A DNA stretch of 64,000 nucleotides, from NCBI GenBank assembly GCA_013397935.1, contig VZRN01006295.1, forward strand, positions 581,887 to 645,886, read 5' to 3'. Of the stretch, positions 13,643 to 26,190 are shown piece by piece (positions within the stretch are counted from its first letter, which is position 1; the number at the start of each line of letters is the position of its first letter). The notes beneath the pieces were generated by a model. It saw nothing but the letters and a program-made list of their open reading frames with translations, did no database searches and was not told the DNA's origin. The DNA is from Dasyornis broadbenti (Eukaryota; Chordata; Aves; Passeriformes; Dasyornithidae). Both the position numbers and the translations under genes were made by a program.

Positions 13643-14050
13643 TCTATAGAATCACAGAATATCCTGGGTTAGAAAGGGACCCATAAGGGACATCAGTCCA
13701 TCTCCTGGCCCTGCACAGGACAGCCCCAAGAATCACACCATGCGCCTGACTATTGTCCAAATGCTTCTTGAACTCTGTCAGGCTGGTGCAGTGACCACTT
13801 CCCTGGCAAGCCTGTTTCAGTGCCCAACCACCCTCTGGGTGAAAAACCTTTTCATGACATCCAACCTAAACCTCCTCTGGCACAACTTCAGGCCATTCCC
13901 TCAGGTCCTGTCGCTGGTCAGCGGAGACAGCAGTGTCTGCCCCTTCTCTTTCCCCCATGAGGAAGTTCTAAACTGCAATGAGGTCTCCCCCTCAGTCTCC
14001 TCTTCTCCATGCTGAACAGACCAAGTGTCCTCAGTCACTCCTCTAACTGT
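13643..14050 (-). mobile_element. CR1 retroposon 3' fragment (second subfamily)
   Basis: The plus strand begins 'tatagaatcacagaatatc' and continues with blocks typical of another avian CR1 subfamily: 'ctggccctgcacaggacagc', 'cccaagaatcacaccatg', 'gtgcccaaccaccctctggg' and 'ctcagtctcctcttctcc'. This is the 3' end of CR1 in reverse orientation. Word content differs from the copy at 12577-13180, so the two are separate insertions. The 91-codon plus-strand frame across it is an antisense artefact. Confidence 0.93.
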
Positions 14051-16056
14051 TTCTTAACAATTCTGGATTTATGTATAAAGCAAGAACCACATCTTACTAT
14101 TACGTTTTTGGAATTTACCCTGGCAATTTCATAATGGCTTTTATTAAAACTTTATTTTCTATAGGAATCAATCAATGACTGGTAAATCATGCAAGTACTT
14201 TAGCTTTTAATAAAGACACGGCATTTAATTAAGAAGTAGTTGGATTGCTTCTGTATTTCCAGAATTACAAAATCAACAGTATACATAAAATTCAACACAT
14301 GTAGATGAAAAACTTCTCAGGCCTAGGTTTCCTCTCTGCTTACCCTGAACAAGTTTCCCGGAAGTAGGTTTCTCCCCATTTGAATCACCTCTCACAGCTG
14401 TTTGCCAATTTAAGATGAACAGTCAGTGTTTCCAGGTCCAAGTTGCTCCATTTAATACAGAGCATTAACTCAGATCCCCCGATGTGGGAAGCAGAGCTAT
14501 GCCCTGACATGCCAGTGGGTATCTGATATCCAACTACCAGAAGCTGTTAATGCCAGGAGACACAAAACATGAACAAACGGGCTGGTTACAAGAACTCTTC
14601 TTGAGAAAGAGCAGCAGATGCTGACAGTATTCAGCTTTTCGTAAAGTAACTAAAATATTTAGGGTACTTAGCGTTCGTCTTTTTAAGAGCATAGACCAGA
14701 AAAGAGCAACAGTCCTCATTAGACTGCCTAAAGAGAAATATGATCTAAGGAACGAGTCAGAAGAAATCAAGCCATTACTACCAGGTATTTGTTTAGATTT
14801 GGAGCATCCTACCTTGTGATGGGAAACGCCCGCAGTCTGTATTAGTCCTCCACTGCAGGAAATGCTCACCATACAAAAGCCAGTATTCAGGAAAAGAAAG
14901 CCTAAGCAGGATTAGATAATTACAAACAGAGACAAGCAAGTTAGGCAGCTTTGAGTCACAGCTGTTGTCAAGCTACAAAATCTGCTTTTTGCGGGATTCT
15001 GCCAATAATCACAGACAGTAAATGTGTCCATTTGCCTGTCTTCTGTCCTTACCAAGGAGGAAACAGACACCACACTTCTATTCTTTTTTTAAACCCCTGG
15101 AATGCCTTCAAGTCCATAAAGGAATTCCGCACAAGTTATTTGAAATTCACAGACCAGATCAACTTCAGAAATTTGCTGAAGAAGCAATGTCCATTAGCAA
15201 CAGAATTTCTTCCCATGAAAAGCTTCTACATGGATAAGGATCACAGTTTAGACAATTATACCAGCAACAAATGGATTCTCCAAAGGTACTTTACCTGATC
15301 TGAGGAAACTATTACAGACTAAATTTGAAAATGCCCTTTTCTCTGCATAAACCAAACTAAAACTAAGCGGGCTTACAGCTATATCCAGCAGATAGATTAG
15401 CTTTCACTCTAGGTTCACCCTCAGTTTAAAAGGTAGTCTCATTGTTCTGAAATAGAGACTTCCAGAAATACAAGGATACTTTCTACATGTGAACAGATGC
15501 TTAGACTCACAGTCATTCTCAGTGAGAGTTGCCCCAGTTGGACCCACCAAGTCCAAGTCAGGGCTTGGAGCTACAGCAGTCCCATGTGAGACAAGCGAAG
15601 TATTTCAGAAAAAGCTATTTCAGGGTAAGATGAACTCAACTATATGCTTCAAAGCTTTTACTGTAAAAACGTTTATAAAACCCATCCCTTATTGAGAGCT
15701 ATTGAAAACAGATGAACAATAAAAATCCTTTTGCAGGAAAAATAAAGAGCTTGGAAAAAGGCAACTTTATTTCTTATGGTCCATAAATCCAATCGTTAGA
15801 GATGTACTATACATGTGACAAATCTCCATTTCCAAAACCCTAGAATGGTCCTTTGTAGTTCAACTCAAATTCATGGAGCTTCAATTAATTTTGTCATTAT
15901 GAGACAAGTACATCACACAAGTAGGTTAATACATTGTCACTCAGCAAGGCTGCACTACTGGAACAGGGCTAGGAAAGCAGTTTTATCTAACAGAATAATT
16001 TATTATTTATCTTGTATCACAGTCCACCCATCAAATCAAAACACTAAAAGAACAGG
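14051..16056. other. Intronic DNA, no gene seen
   Basis: AT-rich unique sequence between two CR1 copies. It includes a 112-codon minus-strand frame (14534-14872) and a 115-codon plus-strand frame (14951-15298). Neither shows a recognisable domain, splice context or codon bias. Confidence 0.6.
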
Positions 16057-16417
16057 GTTTGTTCAGACTGGAAAAGAGAACGTTTTGGGGTGACCTAGGT
16101 GTGGCCTTTCAGAACCTGAAGGCAGCCTACAACAAAGAAGGAGAGGTATTTTTAAAAAGGCATGTAGTGACAGGACAAGGGGGAATGGTTTCAAATTGAG
16201 AGTAGGTTTAGGTTAGATATTAGGAATAAATTTTTTCCTATGTGAGTGGTAAGGCTGCTCAGAGAAGTTGTGGATGCCCCATCCCTGGAAGTGTTCAAGG
16301 ACAGGTTGGATGGAGCAGTGAGCAATCTGGTCTAGTGAAAGGTATCCCTATTCATGGCAGGGGGGTTGGAACTAGATGATGTTTAAGGTGCCTCCCAACG
16401 CAGGCCATTCTGGGACT
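16057..16417 (+). mobile_element. CR1 retroposon 3' fragment
   Basis: Sense CR1 sequence with blocks 'cagactggaaaagagaa', 'gacaggacaagggggaatgg', 'gttgtggatgccccatccct', 'ggaagtgttcaaggacaggt' and 'gttggaactagatgatgttt'. These are the 3' part of ORF2 and the short 3' end of CR1. The final ATTCTATGATT-type repeat is degenerate ('ccattctgggact'). The element is opposite in direction to the two copies at 12.6-14.1 kb and to FBXL7. Confidence 0.95.
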
Positions 16418-19400
16418 AAACAGAAAGGAAAGTGCAGACTCATTCTCTCTAATGAAACCTTCTCCTATTGCTGCTGGTCTGAGGCTCAACCACAAGGTGT
16501 CAGAAACAAAGGTTTTTAGCTAAACCATAGTGATGAATGATCACAATTTGCAGGATTTCATTTTAAAACACAAAATACGACTGCAGCTTTTCACTTCTAC
16601 TGACTACTGTAGTCAGGAGGATTGTAGTATTTCAAATAAGGAGCAGTGAAGATCTAATAAGAAAAGATCACCCACTTATCTCAGTGAGACTTCAGTCACA
16701 CTCCTAAAATATACAATTCTAGCTTACAAGTTCTGCCTATTAACTTCACATGACTGCATTAAACTATTCTTTGCTCCTAAGTCCCTCAGAGTTACCACGA
16801 AGGACAGGACACCAGGCTACAGGGGTCTCATTTCAACCAGTTCAAGTATTTTAGTCTCTACACAAAGGTGCTCCCAGGAGTGTCTTTAGAGACAGCAAAC
16901 TTGCCCATGGAGCCCTTTTCTTTCAATTCCTACTTCTGCCAGTGTTGATAACTGCCATTGAGATTTTAATTTAAATCATGGGGGACACACAAAAATACTG
17001 TGCAAACCCTGGGCTCTCAGCCTGGAGAGATGATCATGACCTACACAAACAATACACAACATTTCTTAGGATGAAAGCAAAGCATTAGTCTTTAACTCCA
17101 TGACATAAATACACCAGCACAACATGAAGAGTCCCTCTGCAATGAGAACCCATACAAAAAAGTACTGTTCTGAAGGACAAACCCTCAGATACCACATCAC
17201 AGGAAGGCAAGCAGTCCCACAGCACCACACTCTCACAGGTCAAGGGCACATATGGGGTTAGCAGAAAGCATGCCAATGAATCCCAAGGAACCAATCACCA
17301 TTTAAGTTTAGAATTAACCAAAAATAAAAATGTTCAAGTTTAAATAGCATTTGTATATCACACACATGCAAACAACACTTTAAGATAAAGGTAGTACTTT
17401 GCTATGGATGAGGCATAAAGTACTTAGCAACAATTTATCTTATTGTCATTAAACATTCAAAGAAACAGCAATACTAGTTTGTTTATTATGGCAAAATGCC
17501 CAGATTTTTTTTTACCACACATCTGTTTAACCTAGAAATTGGACAGTTTAGGCTGCAGGGAAACAGAGGGCTGAAAATGCAAACAGCTTTGCCTTGAGGT
17601 GAGAGGACTTGCAAACTTGGTACATCACTTATCTTTACAGCAACACAGGAGAACTTTTGTCAGGACTGTAGGTTCCCAATTAGTTGAGACAGTACAGGAT
17701 TGTCCAGTATTTTACATCAATATCTGTCCTTAGCATTCTCCACTGTCATCTGCAACACTAATTAGCACAAGAAAATAATGACCATTTATTCTAAGTGAAA
17801 CTGGGACAAAATTTTGCCTATAAGTTTTTCTGCAGCTCTGACACCTTCTTGAGAACTCACCTACAGCTTACGGAGATTTGCAGGGAGAGAAGTAAAGTTT
17901 TCTCTCTTTTGTAGTTGATAAACTGGCTCTGAAACGCTAGCTGTATTTCCCCTCTGTTGTTCTGGAATGAAGGAGCCTTGATCCAGTTCTGTCACTAGAT
18001 TTATGAGGAATGTGCAACCCAGACCCAGTGGGCAACAAGGCCCAGTTCTGTCACTCCTAAATTTTCCTTTACTTCAGAGGAGTTTGCTGGCTGTTATAAT
18101 TTAATTGGCCTTTCCTATTTCCTGTGCCTCTCACAGACAATAAACAGAAATATTCCAGACATTACTTTTTGTCTGGATCCCAAGAAGCATTTTCAAAACA
18201 ACACAAGCACTTGCAGTGCCCACTCTCCCACATTTCTCCTCAAAACCACAAAGCAGAAAAGAAATACTCGTCTCAAGAGACAGCCATGCCATTAAGCAAG
18301 GGAATAACCTCTTAGCCACTTCATTACTCAAAAGTGATTCAGAGGTGTAATGGAAAATTCTTCAGGATGTTAAAAACTTCTGGCGAGTCTGAATGACACC
18401 AATGCAGAAAAAAGCACTACCTGAGCTGCAGAGATTCAAGCAGCAGTTGCCACCAACCAACCATCTGCACATGGGAACGTACTCAAGGCTTTACTGGCTT
18501 TGCATACAGTTACTGAACTGTGAGGAACTGTTGTCAGATTTTACAAGAGGGCAGCAGGCACTTGGATTTACTGACTGTAAGGATCAGAGAATCAGAGACA
18601 GCTGATGTTTATCTCTCAGAACAGATTAAGGTGAATCCAGACTAATCTTAGACTGGAGTTTGCTTTCAGCTGCAGCAAAACAATTTGAGAGGCAGCTCTT
18701 GAAGGAGCAATACCAGGTTTGACCCAAAATTACAAACAAATTCCTTTGGCAGCTTCTGGATATATTCCTTACCAGTTCTGTTTTCAATTTCATTCAAATA
18801 TTCAAAGTCCTGCCTGGAAAAATGTGGTAGCATCTTTATTACCTATCCTTAATTGTTTCCAGCATGGTCACAGAGCTTCATAATAGCTCACACAGCAAGA
18901 CAGCACAGGAAATAATTCAAGTGGCAAACTCTCTTTAAAATACTTTTGAAAGCCTTTGTGCCACTTAGCTAAATGGTGTTCTCGCCATACAATGTTACCA
19001 AATCACAAATACATTACCCTTCAGAATAAATCCTTGTGTAAGTGGCAAAGCAATTACAAAACATCAGATAGGAAGAGTCGTCCATTTACTGTTCACAACT
19101 GATGCAATCTCTACAGTGAAGATCTTACCTCAAGTGAAAAGAGACAATCTTCAACAAAAAAAAAGTGATACCCTTTCCAACTTCATTGGCAAGCACTGAA
19201 GAATCACCTGATATGCCAGGCCCTTGAGATGCCTTGGACTATTGCCAAACAGGAAAGATAATGTTAAGCTACTGTACTTCTTTTTACCTATTGCACAAGA
19301 GAAAGATCAAAGTCAGTCCTTTAGTAAATGAAACACAGCAACAGATCTGTTGAAGTTCACCAAAGCTGTGACTGCACAGCTCCACTTTAGAGGAGTTGCT

Positions 19401-20153
19401 CTGCCACTGCTCAGATGCAGAATTATCAGGACTCAGTTGGTGCAGGTCAGAAGATAGCCAGCATTTAATGACTTTCCTGTGTAACTAATGTGGCTAGATA
19501 GCCTCAAGGGAAGGACAGTGGTCTGGTTTCCAATCTCCTTAACACATTTCATTCTTGCATTACTTGTATTTGGGTTTTTGCATCTTTTTCTGAAGGCACA
19601 ACAGTACACTGGACTGTCCTTATCTGAATATTGCATTTTAAATAAAAAAGTAACAAAAATACAGTTCAATTCCTCAAATTAAATATTTCGGAAAAAACCA
19701 TCCTTTTTAGATCATAAAAGTCCATGGTCACACAACACTGAAAAGCATATTCTCAGCCTTAACTCTTCAAAGCCATTTTACTAAAACCAGATTTAGAAAC
19801 TCTTTGAGGATTCATATTAGAATTCTAGAGCTTAAAACTTCAGAAATTCCATTAACCTAGCATATATAGTAAGAAGCACTAGAGGCTCGAAGAACCTTGT
19901 GAATGCCATTTTTTTCAAAAATACACTACACAGGTAAATAAAAATGCCAAAGTATTAAGAACACTATGTAGTGTGAATATACAACATAACCAGTATATGC
20001 ACAGAAATTAAGGCCAGTTCCCTAAAGAATTTTGCTGTTCAGATATTTCTATTCTCGTAATACATTTTTGATTTCTGCAAAGCTGTATTAATTGTACACT
20101 TATCCTGGAATCACTAACAAAGGACTTCAGCTGTCTGGCGGGTAAATGCAAAG

Positions 20154-20179
20154 TTAATATGCAAGAATTAGCATATTAA
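20154..20179. promoter_or_regulatory. Candidate POU/homeodomain-like inverted repeat
   Basis: Arms TTAATATGC (20154-20162) and GCATATTAA (20171-20179) are exact reverse complements around an 8-base spacer. Another octamer-like word, AAATGCAAAG, lies immediately to the left (20144-20153). ATGCAAAT-type and TAATNA-type words are the known targets of POU and homeodomain proteins. That the site is bound is inference only. Confidence 0.3.
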
Positions 20180-22540
20180 GATTTTTTTTAACTTTTCACA
20201 GCTTCATCATGAAGGCTTTTTTTTAAAAAAATGTATATTAAGTCCATATTAAAAATATATCAAAACTTTTTAAAAAGCAGTAGCTCTTGTTCCAGAGGAA
20301 AGAGGCTCAGCTACAACACAAGACAAGGATCTTTTTCTCAAAACAGAAGCAAACTCAATTTTGACATTGCTGTAGAAGAGAATAGCAGAGAACACTTCAT
20401 GTAATACACCATTCCTCCACCATTTTCTATCATCCAAACACACACCATATAGTTAAAACCAGGAACATCTAGTTCACCAGATGATTCACTAGTGAAGCAG
20501 ACTGGCCTATTATCCCTAGAGCATTCATTCATTTTATTAATTTATGCCAAGTTTCTACTGGGTACCTGCTGAACATCTCTTGTATGGTCAAGGAAAAAAC
20601 ACACACCTTTTCACTGCAGCTCCACCTCTTTGTACTTTCAGCTATAAGATTCAAGACTCTAGAATATGTAGTTGAGTTTACATTGGGGTTTTTTTTCCTG
20701 AAACTTCCTGTGGTCAAGTCTACAGAAACGAAAGTTAAAAATCCTCATACTGCAGGGGTATATGTTGTTACAATGAACTAAATGCTGGTAAGAAACAATC
20801 TTCATCTTCAAATCAGCTTAGAGTACCTATGATTTATAAAGTAGGCAAGAGCAGATGGAACCATTTTATTAGTCTTAGTTCTGACATCCACTGCTACCAG
20901 CTAAAGAGCAGTCCCCAAATCCCCTACACCCCTAATTTATTCAAGTAGCAATAATCTGCAATGGTAACAAACACCCAAACATATGAGGATGGAAAAGGGA
21001 TGGTAGCACTTCTTGCTTGTAACAAGAAAGTTTTTATAGAACACTAAAGAACCTCAAAGAGGCCAAATCTCAAGCAGGTGAAATATAGCACCTGCAAGAA
21101 CTATGAAGAAGAAACTATGCATACTTTTTACTCCTGTGGAGAGGTAAAACTCTACAGAGATGGAAGAAATTGCAAAGGGCTTAGGGAACACTTTGAAAAA
21201 GCTGACTCCTAAAGTATCACAGAGCAGCATTGCACCATCACACAGTATCTGGAGAGCATTCTAAATCAAAGGGGATTAGAAAGCAATGAAAACCCAAGGA
21301 ATTCTTTGCATTTGCCCTTGAGGTCTCATATTGCTCATCCTTCACTTCTTGAACCGCTACAGGTTAAAAACACAAAAAGCAAAAGAAGATTTCTCATGTA
21401 AAAGTGAAAATAAAACACATCACACTTGTTCAACTGCGGTCATGATGCCTACCTAGATAAGGATTTGTGTGAAAGACCGAGGAACTTCAGTGACGCCACC
21501 CTCTTCTCTACACTGCCCTTCTTACGTGGGTACACAAAGCAGCATCCCTCGTGAGGCCTAGAGTACTACATTCCAATGGTGAGCTTCAAATCAACGGTGA
21601 GCTTGATCTATCCCATTCATTACAGAGACTTTTTATACTACAGCACGTTCATTGTCTCTGGAGAATGCCAGTCACTTCAAGATTTCACTAGGCATGGCAA
21701 AGAACTCATCTGCTACAAAACAGTTACTTTTGGGTATGAGCCAGCAGACATGAGGGCTCTCCTCACAGGGCTGTCCAGTAGCTATGTACAACCACTTTCA
21801 GGCCTTGGTAGATACCAAATTTTTTTCAACTAAAAGAAAAACTTAAAAGAATGAGTTCTACTGATTTTGCAGGGATTTCATTCACACTGCACACCCATTA
21901 GCCAGCATCTACAGATTTAAAGCAAGATTGTATGACAATCTTTCTTCTCCAAAGTACAAAGTTAGAGACTTGGCCTTGGCTCAAAAATACCTCCTAAATC
22001 TACAGAATCCTTCACATTTTGTCTTATATTTTCTAAAATCATGGATGGCTAGCATTAGAAACAAGGCTATTACCAGTATAACTCAATTAACAAAAAGCCC
22101 AAGCTCTGTGCCCTACCTACCACGCTTCTTTCAGTCAAGTGCCGATACCTCAATTAAGAAGAAAATCAAGGAAAACACGGGTAGGATTAATCAGTGCGTA
22201 AAAGGCACAAATGGACAAACCACACAACCACTGACAGCCAACTGCTGTGTGAAAGGCTCCTGTGTCTGACCAGACTTGTTCTGGTTTAGACTCTAATCCT
22301 GGGGAAGCTAAACTTCACTTTCTAGGAATGTTTTTGCTCATGTAGGGACTTAATGAAGAAACCCTACACTTCAGAGACAGACATGGCAAGGGTAAGGGCA
22401 GGAGGAGATCTTATCCACAGAAGGGCAAGAATTTATTTTCTGTAGAAAACGAGGCCTGGCAAAATGAAAGCTGGAAACCCAGAAAGGAACAGATCTGCAA
22501 CATTCACTGTGTACTACTTCTGCTGCCAAATCCTGTGCTC

Positions 22541-22563
22541 AAAAAAAAAAAAAAAAAAAAAAA
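22541..22563 (+). repeat. Poly(A) run, 23 bases
   Basis: Uninterrupted run of 23 A residues following 'tcctgtgctc'. No recognisable retroposed sequence precedes it. Confidence 0.9.
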
Positions 22564-24339
22564 GGTAATTGATAAGGTTGTCCAATTCCCCTTCATTACC
22601 TGACACACACTATGGAAACATGTACCATTTTAAAGATGCTGGTCAGTCACCACAGTTCAGCTCTTGGAAAGACAAATGCAGCTTGCCATACTATGTACTT
22701 TCATGATGAGATGCAAGTAACATCATTATCACTGACCTAAATCAAAATAATATTTGAATCAATAAATTCCTGGACAACCAAACAGAAATTAACTCTTCCC
22801 TTTATTCACAATTCCTGTGCTACCTCTTGATAAACTGTAAGCCAATTCATAGTTGGATAATTTCTCAGATACAAGAAAGACTCTCACATGGAGCCTTTTA
22901 AAACCAGAGTTAAAGCAGGAAAAATTAGTAATTGTTTGAGGGAGAGGAAGTCTCATATTCACCTTTGTTCCACTAGTTCCTGGCAAGAGAAATAAATACT
23001 CACTATAAGCATTTGTGTTTTTCCATAAAGACAACCATGCAGGGCAACAAAAGGTACACCCACAGGGAAGTAAAGAGCAGTAATTTCCCAGGAGAAATGA
23101 AGACATAAGCAAAATATTCTGCTCATGCCTAAATGAATGCCAAAGAAAACTTCAGACTGGACTATGCTGTCTAGTCCATACATACAAATGGAAAGAAAAA
23201 CAGTTTTAAAAAGTCACCCCTAAAACCTTACGCTGGAACATTTTAGTCCATGCACTGTGGCTATAGGTCTGATGCCACAGAACATTTAACCTTTCACCTT
23301 TCTCGAAAGTTACCCTCTCTCCCACACAGAGCAAATGTTCAAGGAATAGACAACATTAACAGGTGAATTACCCTAGAGGTAGCCTTTTGGTTCTAAAATC
23401 AAAATGCAAATTCAACTGCCAAGTAGCATCAGACATAGCAATATCCAAAACCTGCTGTACTGTACATAACTTTAGTATTAAATAGAAGACTCCAAACTAA
23501 GAAGCATCTACTAGCATTTTAGAGGATTAAAAATTAACCATGTCATCTGGTAGTGATTGCTTTCAGAAGAAAATTTAAGACCATCGTATTTTATTATTTC
23601 ACTTATGAAAAGTAAGCCATTTCTTCTAAACTTGAATATTAACCTTCTATAACTTAAATGGGGGATTTAAATCCTTTTTGATTCAATCCTAGAATACATT
23701 GAAGGAAGCAAATCTTTACACCAGTAGAATAAGGATTACTATCAAGTATTTTTACCAGTCATGGCTATAACAACTTGAACATGGCAGAAGTGATTTCTTC
23801 TTATTATTAATAAAACTTTTTAAATTAAAGTAACAAACTTAATTTTCTAGGAGAGAAAAAAAATTGTCATTCTGGTCTAGCTGTTCCTCCTGAAGCAAGC
23901 AAAACTCCACTGAAGAAGCCTTTATGAAAAGTACAGACCACTGCTGCAGCCAGAAACAGCAACAAAGAAATGCAGAGCCAGATTCTACCACCACAACTCT
24001 TAGGAGGATTCTTCTATTCTATCTGGTCTCTGCCAAGAGAAAGTGTAGTCATTGAGAAAGCGTGACTTTCTTTATCCAGTGGAAATGAAAACTTTTAGCA
24101 TTAATAATATAAGGTAAAAATAAGTTACAGCTGAAAAACTCCAAACCATCTGTAGACGCAAGTTTACAGAACACTGTTTAGAGATACTCAACTACTGTAA
24201 TACAGCCTTCACACTTGCCAGAACTTGTTACAGCTGAACTCTATTGCTTCTGAAAGCCTGGTAGTAGCTTTTCTAAACGTAAGTAACCAGTAGAAGCACT
24301 GGAGGATCAAGTTAGGGAACATTTAACCAAACTGGACAG

Positions 24340-24845
24340 ACACAAATCCATGAAACCTAATGGAGGGCACTGGTAATGGCTGTGTAATCTGGCCAATCTC
24401 AGGGCAAGGTCACCCAATTATTACAGAAAGGTCATGGTGATCACGAGAGGTTCCTGAGAACTGGACAAAAGCAAAACACGGCCCTGTCTCTAGAACAGCT
24501 TGGAGGACAATCTAGGGAGCCACAGGCTGGTCAGATTCACCTCAATCCAGGAAAAGTGAGAGAGCTTCCTGGAAAACATTTCCAAGCCAAGAAGGTGACT
24601 GAAAGTTATTAGCATAGATTTACAAGTGGAAGTTATGCTTGACCAAGCTGACAGACATTGATAAGGAAGCAACTGGCTCATTGAATGAGAGGAGTACATG
24701 AGTGGTTTATCCTGACTTGAGCAGGACTTCCCAACTTTTGTTTTCCATAGCACCTTCATAGACAAATGGATGAAGCACAGACTAGCTAAGTGGAGAGTGA
24801 GACAAAACTGAAAACTGACTAACCTGCCAGGCCGAAAGACACTTA
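24340..24845 (+). mobile_element. Old CR1 ORF2 (reverse-transcriptase region) fragment
   Basis: Sense-strand blocks match the reverse-transcriptase part of avian CR1 ORF2, in order: 'gagaactggacaaaagcaaa', 'ccacaggctggtcagattca', 'gcatagatttacaagtgga', 'atgcttgaccaagctgacag', 'ttatcctgacttgagcagga' and 'atagacaaatggatgaagca'. The copy is degenerate and frame-broken. It stops before the 3' half, which reappears about 840 bases further right at 25685-26190 in the same direction. The two may be pieces of one long insertion split by later DNA, or independent copies. Confidence 0.8.
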
Positions 24846-25684
24846 GAGAGCTAAGACACTTTGGAAAAGAAGGGACTCAGAGAGAATCTTAGCAATGTGT
24901 ATAAAAACCTGGAGAGGAGAGAGAGTGAAGAAGACAGAATCTTCTCAGTGACAGCCAGTGAACAGACAAGAGGGAATGGTCACAAATACAAATACAAACA
25001 TTTTCATTTACACATTAAAGCATTTTTTTTTCTTCTTTTAAAACTTACAAGTGATTGAGCACTAGAACATTGCCATGTCTTCATCTTTGGAGGTGCTAAA
25101 AAATCTGACTGCACAATATTGTGGGCAACCTACTCTAGCTGCCTTCATTTTGAGCAGTAGGTTGGATTAGAGATCTCCAGAGGTGCCACTTCCAATCCTT
25201 GAGTTTGTGTACTTCAGGCTCTATAGACATTGAGATATGGCCAAGAGTTGACTGAAAAATGTTGTAATGTAATTTTACTGTCTGGACAGATCTCCGCTGC
25301 CAGTCTAGTATTCCATAACAAGAAAAATTCCACAGCAAGAGGCTCTGAAGTAAGAGCACCTGTATACTCCAAATGTGCTAAAACCAGATGAGGACCTTCA
25401 GGCTTGTTTGCTACAAAAAAGTACAATCATACATGAACCTGAGGAGAAAGGCCAGCTACAGATATTCTTGACATACAAGAGCATACAGTTAGCTTCAACT
25501 TAATGCTAGCATGGCTAACTGGAATTTAAATCCTCCTGAAACAAACTTTTTTAATACCTCTTTTAGTATATCCTGAAGTTTCAAAAACTCTAAAAGCTTA
25601 AGTTGTAATAGTTAATAATTTTCACCACATATTTCAGCAATAGCTTATTGTTTCCATAACCTTATTTTTAAAAAGAGTTGTGCA

Positions 25685-26190
25685 ATACCACAGCATCCAG
25701 CTCTGGGGACCATAGCACAGGAAAGACAAGGACCTGTTGGAAAAAGTCCAGAAAAGGACCACAAAAATGACCAGGGTGCTGGAGCACATCTTCTATGAGG
25801 ACAGGCTGAGAAAGTTGGGGTTACTCAGTCTGGAGAAGAAAAGATGCCTGTAAGACCTTACTGCAACCTTTCAATACTTAAAGAGGGCTTATAAGATGGG
25901 GACAGACTTTCTAGTAGGGACTGTTGCAATAGCACAAGAGGTATTGGTTCTAAACTAAAAGATTTAGAGACCAGCTGTAAGGAAAAAATATTTTACAGTA
26001 AGGGTGGTGAAACACTGGAGCATGTTGCCCAGTGAGGTGGTGGATACCCCATCCATGGAAACATAAATGGTAAGGCTCGAAGGAGCTGTGAGAAACCTGA
26101 TCTCATTGAAGATGTCCCTGCTCTTTGCAGGCAGATTGGACTAGATGACATTTAAAAGGTCCCTTCCAATCTAAACTACTCTACAATTCC
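25685..26190 (+). mobile_element. CR1 retroposon 3' fragment
   Basis: Sense CR1 blocks appear in order: 'catccagctctggggaccat', 'gaccagggtgctggagcaca', 'gaggacaggctgagaaagtt', 'cagtctggagaagaaaagat', 'gttgcccagtgaggtggtgg' and 'ggactagatgacatttaaaa', ending 'ccttccaatctaaactactc'. The copy is 5'-truncated and diverged, and carries no open ORF2. It lies antisense to FBXL7 transcription. Confidence 0.95.

Larger units (their letters stand above)
16418..24339. other. Intronic DNA, no gene seen
   Basis: Long AT-rich stretch without recognisable genes or interspersed repeats. It contains a short repeat of 'ccagttctgtcact' at about 17985 and 18045, a POU-like inverted repeat at 20154-20179 and a 23-base poly(A) run at 22541-22563. 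Reading frames up to 113 codons show no family resemblance. Confidence 0.6.

Noticed and set aside
14534..15298. Frames of 112 (minus) and 115 (plus) codons
   Set aside because: Random-looking composition, no domain, no splice or promoter context.
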